DNA of 8,415 bases from Sulfurovum sp. (GTDB lineage Bacteria; Campylobacterota; Campylobacteria; Campylobacterales; Sulfurovaceae). A model generated the notes under the pieces. That model ran no database searches, was not told the DNA's origin, and was given only the letters and a program-made list of their open reading frames with translations. The stretch spans positions 1-8,415 of the forward strand of contig DQVY01000300.1 in NCBI GenBank assembly GCA_015661535.1. The letters are read 5' to 3'. The position numbers and the translations under genes were made by a program. Position 1 is the first letter of the stretch. Each line of letters opens with the position of its first letter. This document shows, piece by piece, positions 1-5,348 of the stretch.

Positions 1-12
1 AGGCGTAAAATA

Positions 13-546
13 GTGGCATCAAGACGAGAATTTCTCAATGTATTCAGGAAGCCGCTAGATGCAAGTAAGGAGGTCACACCTATGGTGGTGAGACCACCTT
101 ATGGGTTCAATGAATCTTTTTTTCAGAGCGAGTGTATCACATGTGAGAGTAAAGCATGTGTCACTTCCTGTGATGAACAGATCATATTCATAGAGGAAGA
201 CGGTATACCCAGACTGGATTTTTCAAAAAGCGGCTGTACTTTTTGTGAAGATTGTGCCAGTGCCTGCGAAGCAAATGTATTGTCTTTGGAACATACCCAT
301 ACTTCAGAGCAGATCAATGCTGTATTTCGTATCTCTACAGAGGGCTGTGTGGCACATCACGGGGTGATCTGTTTTTCCTGTAAAGAACCCTGTATCGATG
401 ATGCTATACTTTTTAACGGTTTGTTCAATCCTGTGATTGATACAGATAAATGTACAGGCTGCGGCTTTTGCTTGGGGCGTTGTCCTACACAGGCCATAAG
501 CTTTGATGCTATTGCTATGGCGACATACCCTAATGAAACGGAGTAA
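13..546 (+). CDS. napF: NapF, iron-sulfur protein of the periplasmic nitrate reductase system
   Basis: This is a cytoplasmic ferredoxin-like protein of the nap operon. In the family it interacts with the catalytic subunit NapA and is thought to help its maturation or iron-sulfur loading. Seen in the 177-residue translation: an N-terminal SRREF segment like the family's SRR start, then Cys motifs at C41-x2-C44-x4-C49-x3-C53, C75-x2-C78-x2-C81-x3-C85, a variant C112-x7-C120-x2-C123-x3-C127, and C147-x2-C150-x2-C153-x3-CP. That is four potential [4Fe-4S] sites. The paired Arg residues are not followed by a hydrophobic stretch, so this is not a Tat signal. The start is uncertain. GTG at 13 overlaps a possible upstream stop (TAG 11-13), but the frame is open to the window edge and reads R-R-K-I before V-A-S-R-R, recalling E. 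coli NapF (M-K-I-D-A-S-R-R), so a start just left of the window is possible. An in-frame ATG at 82 has a perfect ribosome-binding site. Downstream napL and napD support the call. Confidence 0.9.
   Translation: MASRREFLNVFRKPLDASKEVTPMVVRPPYGFNESFFQSECITCESKACVTSCDEQIIFIEEDGIPRLDFSKSGCTFCEDCASACEANVLSLEHTHTSEQINAVFRISTEGCVAHHGVICFSCKEPCIDDAILFNGLFNPVIDTDKCTGCGFCLGRCPTQAISFDAIAMATYPNETE
66..74 (+). promoter_or_regulatory. Perfect Shine-Dalgarno sequence inside napF
   Basis: TAAGGAGGT is fully complementary to the canonical 3' end of 16S rRNA. It lies 7 nt before an in-frame ATG at 82-84 (Met24 of the long form). A short stem (GGTGGT 84-89 / ACCACC 93-98, 3-nt loop) begins at the G of that ATG. 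The geometry is that of a real initiation site and is better than that of the GTG at 13. It could produce a 154-residue NapF that keeps every Cys motif but lacks the basic N-terminus. Confidence 0.5.
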
Positions 547-551
547 ATGAT

Positions 552-905
552 TTGACCATAGAAAATATAGAAAAAAACTATCCAAAACTTTTTAAAACCC
601 TGCCTGAAGATGTGACAGAATTACGTTACCTTTTGGTCATAGATGAAAATTACGATGACGATGATACCGATGAGTTTGATGCTATAGACCCTGAAGATTT
701 TAATTATCTTCTGTATGTGACAGATCTGTTGCAAGAAGCAGTAGGAGAAGTACATATCATCGCATTGGTCAAAACCCTTAAAGTACATAAAGATATCTCA
801 GATTTTTATCTCTCTGAGATAGATCTTTACGGTATTCAAACTGACTTGGATGAAGAGGGTATAGCAGCTATGGTACTGGGTTCTCTTGAGGAGATACTTG
901 CATGA
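552..905 (+). CDS. Small acidic protein of unknown function in the nap operon
   Basis: I do not recognise this 117-residue protein. It is strongly acidic, with a D/E-rich stretch near residues 31-48 (ENYDDDDTDEFDAIDPEDF) and an acidic C-terminal helix. It has no signal peptide, membrane segment or Cys/His metal motif, so it is probably a soluble cytoplasmic protein. The start is TTG: GGAG at 540-543 sits 8 nt before it. The nearby ATG at 547 runs into a stop after two codons, and no other ATG lies in frame before the C-terminal region. It starts 6 bp after the napF stop and overlaps napL by 4 bp (ATGA), so it is very likely co-translated with both. Position suggests an accessory role in NapA/NapF maturation or a partner of NapL or NapD; that is inference only. 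Confidence 0.8.
   Translation: MTIENIEKNYPKLFKTLPEDVTELRYLLVIDENYDDDDTDEFDAIDPEDFNYLLYVTDLLQEAVGEVHIIALVKTLKVHKDISDFYLSEIDLYGIQTDLDEEGIAAMVLGSLEEILA
794..821 (+). repeat. Intragenic inverted repeat (possible mRNA hairpin)
   Basis: TATCTCAGA (794-802) and TCTGAGATA (813-821) are exact inverted repeats of 9 bp around a 10-nt loop, inside the unknown gene upstream of napL. There is no T-run after it, so it is not a terminator. It may be a local mRNA structure about 80 nt before the napL start, or chance. Confidence 0.35.
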
Positions 906-1858
906 AAAAGAGTTTTATTGCATTATTACTTTGTCTGGTATGGCTGGAAGGGGCCACGGTCTTCTCTCCAGTGTTAGAAATAGCTGTGAATGGAAGCACA
1001 AAAGATATGGTTCTGAGAGGTAATACACTTATTATAGGGACAGACAGTGGCGTATTGCAAGTGTATGATCATGAAACAAAAGCATTCACTAAGACGATAA
1101 AACTTCCCAAGGTAAAAGATTTTGTAGGAGACATGATACCTCCGCGTGTGTTTTCTGTAGATAAGATAGAAGAGCGCTATTTGTTGATAAGTGACAGTGG
1201 GAAAGGTGGCTACTCCAATCTCTGGATACATGAAAATAATACCAGCAGACAAGTACTGAACCATCGTGATAAACTGGCAGCTATTAAAGCAAGATTCATC
1301 ACAAAAGAACACATTTTACTGGGACTGCTTTCAAATGAAGCAGTATTGTTGGATGTAGAAAGTGGAAAAGCGCTGTTTCGTGTGCAGTTGAGTGAATCAA
1401 AGTTTTCAGATTTTGCTTTGAATGAAGCAAAAACACAGGCAGTGTTTGCCTGTGAGAGCGGGGTATTAAATGTCATTGATACAAAGACCGGGACAATACT
1501 TCAGGTCCTGAAAGGTGTCAATGTAGACAATGTCTATAAAGTAGATTTTAAAAATGGTATTGTCTCCGGAGCAGGACAGGATAGACGAGGGGCACTCTAT
1601 GATGTGTCGACAGGAAAAGGTACGTATATTAAGGGATCTTTTCTCATCTATGCGACGGGGTTAAGCCCTTCTGCAAAAAACGTAGCTTTTGCCATGGATG
1701 AAAAGAATCATATTTCGATCTATAGACGCACATCAAAGTCAAAAATAGCAGAACTTCAAGGGCAAAAGAGTACACTAAACACTATACTTTTCAAAGATGA
1801 AAATGTGTTGTTCTCCGCAAGTGATGACAATACTGTGATGATGTGGAAATTGCCATAA
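902..1858 (+). CDS. napL: NapL, periplasmic WD40-like beta-propeller protein of the nap operon
   Basis: NapL is characteristic of epsilonproteobacterial nap clusters; its exact biochemical job is not settled. The 318-residue product begins with a Sec signal peptide (MKKSFIALLLCLVWLEGA, cleavage probably after residue 18), so the mature protein should be periplasmic, where NapA and NapB work. The rest shows repeated propeller blades: 'GVLQVYDHETKAF' near residue 50, 'GVLNVIDTKTGTILQVLKG' near 190, 'GALYDVSTGK' near 225, and a last blade ending in a classic WD-type 'SASDDNTVMMWKL'. There is no haem motif and no cofactor Cys cluster, so it is probably a scaffold or binding protein and not a redox carrier. 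The start ATG overlaps the stop of the gene before it (ATGA), indicating translational coupling. The order napF-(unknown)-napL-napD fits the cluster. Confidence 0.85.
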   Translation: MKKSFIALLLCLVWLEGATVFSPVLEIAVNGSTKDMVLRGNTLIIGTDSGVLQVYDHETKAFTKTIKLPKVKDFVGDMIPPRVFSVDKIEERYLLISDSGKGGYSNLWIHENNTSRQVLNHRDKLAAIKARFITKEHILLGLLSNEAVLLDVESGKALFRVQLSESKFSDFALNEAKTQAVFACESGVLNVIDTKTGTILQVLKGVNVDNVYKVDFKNGIVSGAGQDRRGALYDVSTGKGTYIKGSFLIYATGLSPSAKNVAFAMDEKNHISIYRRTSKSKIAELQGQKSTLNTILFKDENVLFSASDDNTVMMWKLP

Positions 1859-1885
1859 CAATTAAAATATAATAGGAGAAATAAT

Positions 1886-2248
1886 ATGAATATATCAAGT
1901 ATAGTAGTACAAGTAAAACCAGAAAATTATGATGCAGTGAAAGAGGAATTAGAAGCTTCAGGTATATGTGATTATCATTTTGGTGATAAAGAAAAAGGCA
2001 AGATGATCGTCACTATAGATGGTGCAGGTGTAGAAGAAGAGATCAAAAAACTGGTACAGATCCAACAGACCAAAAATGTATTGGCAGCCGATATGATGCA
2101 AACCTACCAGGAGGAACTTGAAGGTGCCATTAAAGAGCTTGAAGAAGCAGATGTGGTGCCTGATATGCTCAATATGGATTCGGTAGATGTGCGTGATATT
2201 ATCTACAATGGTGATTTAAAAAAGAAAGATTTTAAAGGCGGTATATAG
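1886..2248 (+). CDS. napD: NapD, cytoplasmic chaperone for the nitrate reductase catalytic subunit NapA
   Basis: NapD binds the Tat signal peptide of NapA and holds export back until the molybdenum cofactor and iron-sulfur cluster are in place. The N-terminal half has the family pattern of a small ferredoxin-like alpha/beta fold: 'SSIVVQVKPE' as strand 1, a helix, a Gly/Lys turn followed by the strand 'KMIVTIDG', then a helix and the strand 'TKNVLAADMMQTYQ', which parallels E. coli 'VEGVLAVSLVYHQ'. At 120 residues it is about 30 longer than E. coli NapD; the extra part is a C-terminal extension, first Glu-rich and then Lys-rich (KKKDFKGG). The ribosome-binding site AGGAGA (1874-1879) lies 6 nt before the ATG. 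It follows napL by 27 bp and abuts the next gene directly. Confidence 0.88.
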   Translation: MNISSIVVQVKPENYDAVKEELEASGICDYHFGDKEKGKMIVTIDGAGVEEEIKKLVQIQQTKNVLAADMMQTYQEELEGAIKELEEADVVPDMLNMDSVDVRDIIYNGDLKKKDFKGGI

Positions 2249-2554
2249 ATGGTAGTGATAGAGTCAGTGATACAAACCAATCCTTTGGGACGTTGGTATA
2301 TAGAGCTAAGTGATACACTCAAAGAAGAGAGTATGGAAATTTGTTTGGACATTCACGAATATGCCCAAAAGATAGAAATGATGGGTGAAGAGTACGGTGG
2401 AGATGTTGAGGTTGCCTGGTCAAGCGGAGAGAATGTGACCGTTACACAGATCAATGAAGTACGTCAACAGATCATGGCGTATGAAGCTGAGATCGAAGCA
2501 AAAGAGAAAGAGGCGACACATATGCCTGATGGTACGCCAAACTTTTCAGTTTAG
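2249..2554 (+). CDS. Small protein of unknown function downstream of napD
   Basis: I do not recognise this 101-residue protein. Its ATG follows the napD stop with no gap (TAGATG), and AAAGG at 2234-2238, inside napD, is the likely ribosome-binding site 10 nt upstream, so translation is probably coupled to napD. Seen: a short N-terminal segment with 'NPLGRWYIELSD', an acidic helical middle (residues 22-48), a Gly-rich turn 'GEEYGGDVEVAW', and a Glu/Lys-rich helix (residues 66-90) that could form a short coiled coil. There is no signal peptide, no membrane segment and no cofactor motif, so it is probably cytoplasmic. It is the last gene of the nap run. A supporting role in Nap assembly is a guess from position only. 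Confidence 0.78.
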   Translation: MVVIESVIQTNPLGRWYIELSDTLKEESMEICLDIHEYAQKIEMMGEEYGGDVEVAWSSGENVTVTQINEVRQQIMAYEAEIEAKEKEATHMPDGTPNFSV

Positions 2555-2595
2555 CAAAAAAGGAAAGTATACCAATCTGTTTAATGATAGTTTGA

Positions 2596-2632
2596 TACAA
2601 TACTAAAGATGAAATTCAAATATATAATTCAA
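2596..2632 (+). promoter_or_regulatory. Candidate promoter region for the cytochrome/adaptor pair
   Basis: The 105-bp gap after the nap genes is AT-rich and holds two -10-like boxes: TACAAT (2596-2601) and a perfect TATAAT (2623-2628), the latter about 30 nt before the cytochrome start. No convincing -35 box is seen, which is common for Campylobacterota sigma-70 promoters. AATTCAA occurs twice (2613-2619 and 2626-2632), the second copy overlapping the TATAAT box. No terminator hairpin with a T-run was found between the nap genes and this point, so read-through is also possible. Confidence 0.4.
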
Positions 2633-2662
2633 TATTTTTGATGGTTAGAGAAAAGGAAGATG

Positions 2663-3073
2663 ATGAAAAGACTATTCATAGGGTGTGCTGCGGTAGTAAC
2701 TTTTGGATTTGCAGAAAGTTATACGCAGGCAGATAGAATTTTAGATATGCAGAAATTGGCACAGGCGATGCAAGATATACAAGCTGGTTTTTTTTACAAT
2801 AACCTGGACATTGTTAAGGCGGGGGCAGAGGACTTAAAAAAAACCATTGTGAAAATAGGGCCTATCCAGGAAGAGATCAATAATACAGATGTGTATGAAC
2901 GATGGATGGATGGTAATACCGCAATGAAAAAACGTATCCAAAGAAGAATTATACAGCATAGTGATGACATCATCGCACGTTTTTCTGATGGTGATGCAAC
3001 ACAAGCATTGCAGGTTTATGGTAAGATATCATCTGAATGCATGAAATGTCATGTCAGTTTAAGAAAGTGGTAG
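2663..3073 (+). CDS. Exported monohaem cytochrome c, class II (c'/c556-like)
   Basis: The product has a Sec signal peptide (KRLFIGCAAVVTFGFAES) and a single haem c attachment motif, CMKCH, about 10 residues from the C-terminus followed by V-S-L-R. This C-terminal haem site and the mostly helical body (roughly residues 20-125) are the layout of class II cytochromes c, a four-helix bundle of about 120-130 mature residues. Met residues in the first helix (DMQKLAQAM) could give a sixth haem ligand, as in c556-type members; this is inference. Two ATGs adjoin (2660 and 2663). AAGGA at 2653-2657 is only 2 nt from the first and 5 nt from the second, so 2663 is preferred (136 residues). The stop codon lies inside the ribosome-binding region of the adaptor gene, so the two are one unit. 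The electron partner is unknown. Confidence 0.8.
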   Translation: MKRLFIGCAAVVTFGFAESYTQADRILDMQKLAQAMQDIQAGFFYNNLDIVKAGAEDLKKTIVKIGPIQEEINNTDVYERWMDGNTAMKKRIQRRIIQHSDDIIARFSDGDATQALQVYGKISSECMKCHVSLRKW

Positions 3074-3081
3074 GGATCAAA

Positions 3082-3891
3082 ATGAAAAAAATAATAATTG
3101 TAGCATTATTACTCAACGTATGGAGCCATGCAGGAGACATTACGTTAACGGGTACAGTTGTTTCTGACGGACAGAAAATGATCGGCTCTCGTTTTATGGG
3201 GTACATTAAACATGTATTTGTAAAAGTAGGAGATAAGGTCAAGCGTGAAGATGACCTTTATGAGATGGAATCTGCTGAATTTGATATCATGAAAATGCAG
3301 GCAGACCTTATGTTGGAACAAACCAAAGTAGCGGTTGAGTATTGGCGTGAAAAGTTAAGAGGTGTGAATTTAAAAAGAACCACTTTAAGAGAGAGAACCA
3401 GCCATGGCGGTAGTACGGAGATAAACCTTGATGACTTTGCCGACCTGGATGCACAGGCAGCCAATGTGGAGTCTATGTTGACAGCTATGCAGATCATGGT
3501 AAAGCAGGCAAATATTGCAGCCAAAAAATTGGCAAGTACCTATAATTATATTAAGATGAAAGCACCTTCTGACGGTGTGGTTGTGCAGCGAAATATTAAA
3601 GTGGGTGACATGGTAATGCCAGGTATGCTTACCATAATGCTGGTAGATACTGAAGACCTTGAAATAGATGTCTCTATTTCTGAAAGTATCATAAGCAAAG
3701 TACATGAAGGGCAAAAAGTACCTGTAGAGATACCTTCTCTTGATTACCATACAACAGGTGTCATCCATGCGATCGTGCCTGATGCAAACCCTATGACACA
3801 TAAAATTAAGATGCGTATACGTTTTGACAAAGGTGATGTTAATATCTTCCCTGGTATGTATGCCAAAGTAGTACTGAAAGACAAAAAATAG
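3082..3891 (+). CDS. Periplasmic adaptor (membrane fusion) protein, HlyD/RND type
   Basis: Members of this family bridge an inner-membrane pump (RND or ABC) and an outer-membrane channel. The 269-residue product has a Sec signal peptide (MKKIIIVALLLNVWSHAGD, no lipobox). Next come a first lipoyl half ('GYIKHVFVKVGDKVKREDDLYEME', about 37-60), a helical hairpin (about 60-160), a second lipoyl half ('KAPSDGVVVQRNIKVGDMVMPGM') and a beta-barrel region ending 'VNIFPGMYAKVVL'. The domain order is complete, although the protein is short for the family (often 350-400), so the membrane-proximal part is probably reduced. ATG 3082 is chosen because AGGGA (3072-3076) lies 5 nt upstream and the signal peptide begins there; an in-frame ATG at 3037 would overlap the cytochrome and bury the signal. 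No pump or outer-membrane partner gene follows, so the substrate cannot be guessed. Confidence 0.85.
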   Translation: MKKIIIVALLLNVWSHAGDITLTGTVVSDGQKMIGSRFMGYIKHVFVKVGDKVKREDDLYEMESAEFDIMKMQADLMLEQTKVAVEYWREKLRGVNLKRTTLRERTSHGGSTEINLDDFADLDAQAANVESMLTAMQIMVKQANIAAKKLASTYNYIKMKAPSDGVVVQRNIKVGDMVMPGMLTIMLVDTEDLEIDVSISESIISKVHEGQKVPVEIPSLDYHTTGVIHAIVPDANPMTHKIKMRIRFDKGDVNIFPGMYAKVVLKDKK

Positions 3892-3898
3892 ATATGCC

Positions 3899-3926
3899 TT
3901 GCAATGTGAGAAATCTCACATTGTAA
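3899..3926. promoter_or_regulatory. CRP-like palindrome between the adaptor gene and the DJ-1 gene
   Basis: CAATGTGAGA (3902-3911) and TCTCACATTG (3914-3923) are perfect inverted repeats of 10 bp separated by AA, and pairing extends to 3899/3926 with one G-T wobble. The core reads TGTGA-GAAATC-TCACA, matching the E. coli CRP consensus TGTGA-N6-TCACA at all ten fixed bases. It begins 8 bp after the adaptor stop and its centre is about 110 bp before the DJ-1 gene. No T-run follows on + and none lies close on -, so an intrinsic terminator is the less likely reading; a hairpin that protects the 3' end of the mRNA remains possible. Confidence 0.5.
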
Positions 3927-3963
3927 ATATACCCCTTCTCTTTACCTGATACCCTCACACCTT

Positions 3964-3994
3964 TTGAAAAATTTTATAAAGAACAAGATATACT
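3964..3994 (+). promoter_or_regulatory. Candidate sigma-70 promoter of the DJ-1-family gene
   Basis: TTGAAA (3964-3969) resembles a -35 box and TATACT (3989-3994) a -10 box, with a 19-bp spacer that is longer than ideal. Transcription would start near 4001, giving a leader of about 20 nt that contains the ribosome-binding site AAAGGAG (4011-4017). The CRP-like palindrome would then be centred near -88. Confidence 0.4.
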
Positions 3995-4022
3995 CTTATA
4001 GATTAAAATTAAAGGAGTAAAT

Positions 4023-4583
4023 ATGGCAGCTGTAATTTTACCTTTAGGAAAAGGTTTTGAAGAACTTGAAGCTGTGGCATTGATCGATGTCATGCGTCGT
4101 GGCGGTATTGATGTCAGATTGGCTTATTTGGAAGATGAACTGCAAGGAGACCTGGTATTGGGTGCAAACGGCATCACCATTCAGGCAGATACTTCCATTA
4201 AGACCATCATTTCAGATGACTTTGACATGATGGTGTTACCGGGAGGTTGGGATGGTACCTACGCGTTAGCAGAGAACAGACGTGTCATTGAACTCGTCAA
4301 AGAATTTAAAGCCAGTAAGATCATAGGTGCGATGTGTGCGGCACCTTTTGTACTTAAAAAAGCGGGTGTTTTAGGCAATGACTATACCTGCTACCCAGGT
4401 GCCAAAGAAGAGATAGACCACCCTGGGTACAGAGAAGACCTCAAGGTCGTGAGTGATGGCAATGTTATGACCTCCCGAGGTCCTGGAACAGCAGTTTGTT
4501 TTGGACTTGCCATTGTGGAACGTCTTGTGGGAAAAGAGACCATGCAGGCTGTTAAAGAGGGGATGCTTTTAGATTATTGTTAA
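4023..4583 (+). CDS. DJ-1/PfpI (ThiJ, YajL-like) family protein
   Basis: This family has a flavodoxin-like fold with a reactive Cys. Described activities include glyoxalase or deglycase function and oxidative-stress chaperoning; which applies here cannot be told. The 186-residue length is normal for the family. Visible marks: the N-terminal 'GFEELEAV' with E16 at the position of DJ-1 Glu18, 'VMRRGGIDV' matching DJ-1 'VMRRAGIKV', 'MMVLPGGWDG' (oxyanion Gly-Gly), the nucleophile elbow 'GAMCAAP' with C105 equal to DJ-1 Cys106, and 'TSRGPGTAVCFGLAIVE' near the C-terminus, almost identical to the DJ-1 sequence. 'TCYPGAK' (C123) replaces the DJ-1 'THPLAK' His segment, as in several bacterial members. 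The ribosome-binding site AAAGGAG lies 5 nt before the ATG. It stands alone behind its own candidate promoter and converges with the hydrolase gene, overlapping it by 15 bp. Confidence 0.93.
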   Translation: MAAVILPLGKGFEELEAVALIDVMRRGGIDVRLAYLEDELQGDLVLGANGITIQADTSIKTIISDDFDMMVLPGGWDGTYALAENRRVIELVKEFKASKIIGAMCAAPFVLKKAGVLGNDYTCYPGAKEEIDHPGYREDLKVVSDGNVMTSRGPGTAVCFGLAIVERLVGKETMQAVKEGMLLDYC

Positions 4584-5213
4584 TATCCAACGTTGTATCA
4601 TCTCCATCTCTTCTCTTTCAATAGTATGGGCTTTTTGATACGCGTGGAACGCTATGTTCATCCCACCTTGCTGCAGTAGCTTTATCTGCTCTGAAGCAGT
4701 TTTGAAGTCCAGTGCTTCATCTTGCCTGCCGTGGGTACAGAGCCATTGTGCATCTTTGATTTGCTTATTCATTTCCTGAAGTAACAGGGAAGGGTGATGC
4801 AGATGTCCGCTTAGCGCAATATACCCTGCCAGTTTCTGGTTATACCTTGCGCCAAATTCAAAGGTGAGCATGGCACCTTGTGAAAATCCAAAGAGAAAGC
4901 TTTGGCTTGCATCAAAATCTTTTTCAAAAAGCATATCAAATGTTTGGGTCAGCAGTGTAGATACATCAGCTATGTCATGGAGATCGTCATCATACCAGGA
5001 GAAACCGTCATTGTAGATACTGGGTGCATTGAGTAGTACATAGTGCATCTCTTCAAAAGCGAAAAAATCAGGTATCCATGTAAAATCTTCTGATTTCCCC
5101 CCTCTGCCGTGCAGCAGTATCATGACTTTGTTTGAAGGCATTTCTGCCGGGAAAAAAATATTTTCCAGGGGTAAATAGTCTAATGTAGTAAGGTTATGAG
5201 GGAATGTCGTCAT
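4569..5213 (-). CDS. Alpha/beta-hydrolase, phospholipase/carboxylesterase family
   Basis: The product is a probable cytoplasmic serine esterase of the Abhydrolase_2 group (carboxylesterase/acyl-protein thioesterase-like, cf. E. coli YpfH). At 214 residues it has the usual family length and no signal peptide. Seen: 'MILLHGRGG' (oxyanion-hole HGRGG, residues 31-39), 'NDGFSWYDDD' as in family members, the nucleophile elbow 'GFSQGA' with S111, 'HGRQD' with D165 as the likely acid, and 'KAHTI' with H196 as the likely base, so the triad is complete. The natural substrate is unknown. The start ATG (5213-5211) has no recognisable ribosome-binding site, and a -10-like TATACT ends 6 nt before it, so the mRNA may be leaderless. 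Its 3' end overlaps the convergent DJ-1 gene by 15 bp; its 5' end faces dnaE. Confidence 0.9.
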   Translation of the reverse strand: MTTFPHNLTTLDYLPLENIFFPAEMPSNKVMILLHGRGGKSEDFTWIPDFFAFEEMHYVLLNAPSIYNDGFSWYDDDLHDIADVSTLLTQTFDMLFEKDFDASQSFLFGFSQGAMLTFEFGARYNQKLAGYIALSGHLHHPSLLLQEMNKQIKDAQWLCTHGRQDEALDFKTASEQIKLLQQGGMNIAFHAYQKAHTIEREEMEMIQRWILTII

Positions 5214-5219
5214 GTGTGA

Positions 5220-5248
5220 AGTATACTGAAATTTTTGGAATATGCCTA
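5220..5248 (-). promoter_or_regulatory. Candidate promoter of the alpha/beta-hydrolase gene
   Basis: Read on the minus strand, TAGGCA (5248-5243, 4 of 6 matches to TTGACA) and TATACT (5225-5220) are spaced 17 bp apart. The predicted start of transcription falls at or next to the A of the ATG at 5213. Confidence 0.4.
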
Positions 5249-5312
5249 ATTTTTATGCCCTAATAAAAAGAATTTTTTTTGTATCACTTTCAATCAAACT
5301 TTACCAAAGCTC

Positions 5313-5321
5313 TGCTATATT
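5313..5321 (+). promoter_or_regulatory. Candidate extended -10 promoter of dnaE
   Basis: TGCTATATT has an extended -10 form (TG-n-TATATT). Transcription would start near 5328, giving a leader of about 20 nt that contains AAAGG (5337-5341). No good -35 box is seen 16-18 bp upstream, which suits an extended -10 promoter. The 135-bp gap also holds the near-repeats ATGCCTAAT (5242-5250) and ATGCCCTAAT (5255-5264). Confidence 0.35.
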
Positions 5322-5348
5322 AAACCCACTATATGCAAAGGTCTATGA

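Noticed and set aside
1868..1873. Perfect TATAAT just before napD
   Set aside because: It directly abuts the napD Shine-Dalgarno, so a transcript from it would lack that site, and no -35 box is seen; it is probably AT-rich leader sequence by chance.
2684..2689. Cys in the cytochrome signal peptide (FIGCA) as a lipobox
   Set aside because: The Cys is only residue 8, too close to the N-terminus for a lipoprotein signal, and Phe at -3 is atypical; an ordinary Sec signal ending near AES fits better.
3037..3081. Upstream start for the adaptor at 3037
   Set aside because: It would overlap the cytochrome coding sequence by 37 bases and add 15 residues before a clear signal peptide; ATG 3082 has its own ribosome-binding site at good spacing.
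3385..3801. A 138-codon open frame on the minus strand
   Set aside because: It is antisense to the adaptor gene, whose domains are complete; the His/Tyr/Cys-rich translation looks random.
3899..3926. The palindrome as a standard Rho-independent terminator
   Set aside because: The stem is only moderately GC-rich and the sequence after it (TAAATATACCCC) has no T-run; on the minus strand the T-run is about 11 nt away from the stem.
5250..5278. TTTTTAT/ATAAAAA arms followed by AATTTTTTTT as a terminator
   Set aside because: The stem is made only of A-T pairs and no + strand gene ends upstream; it is better explained as AT-rich promoter DNA.
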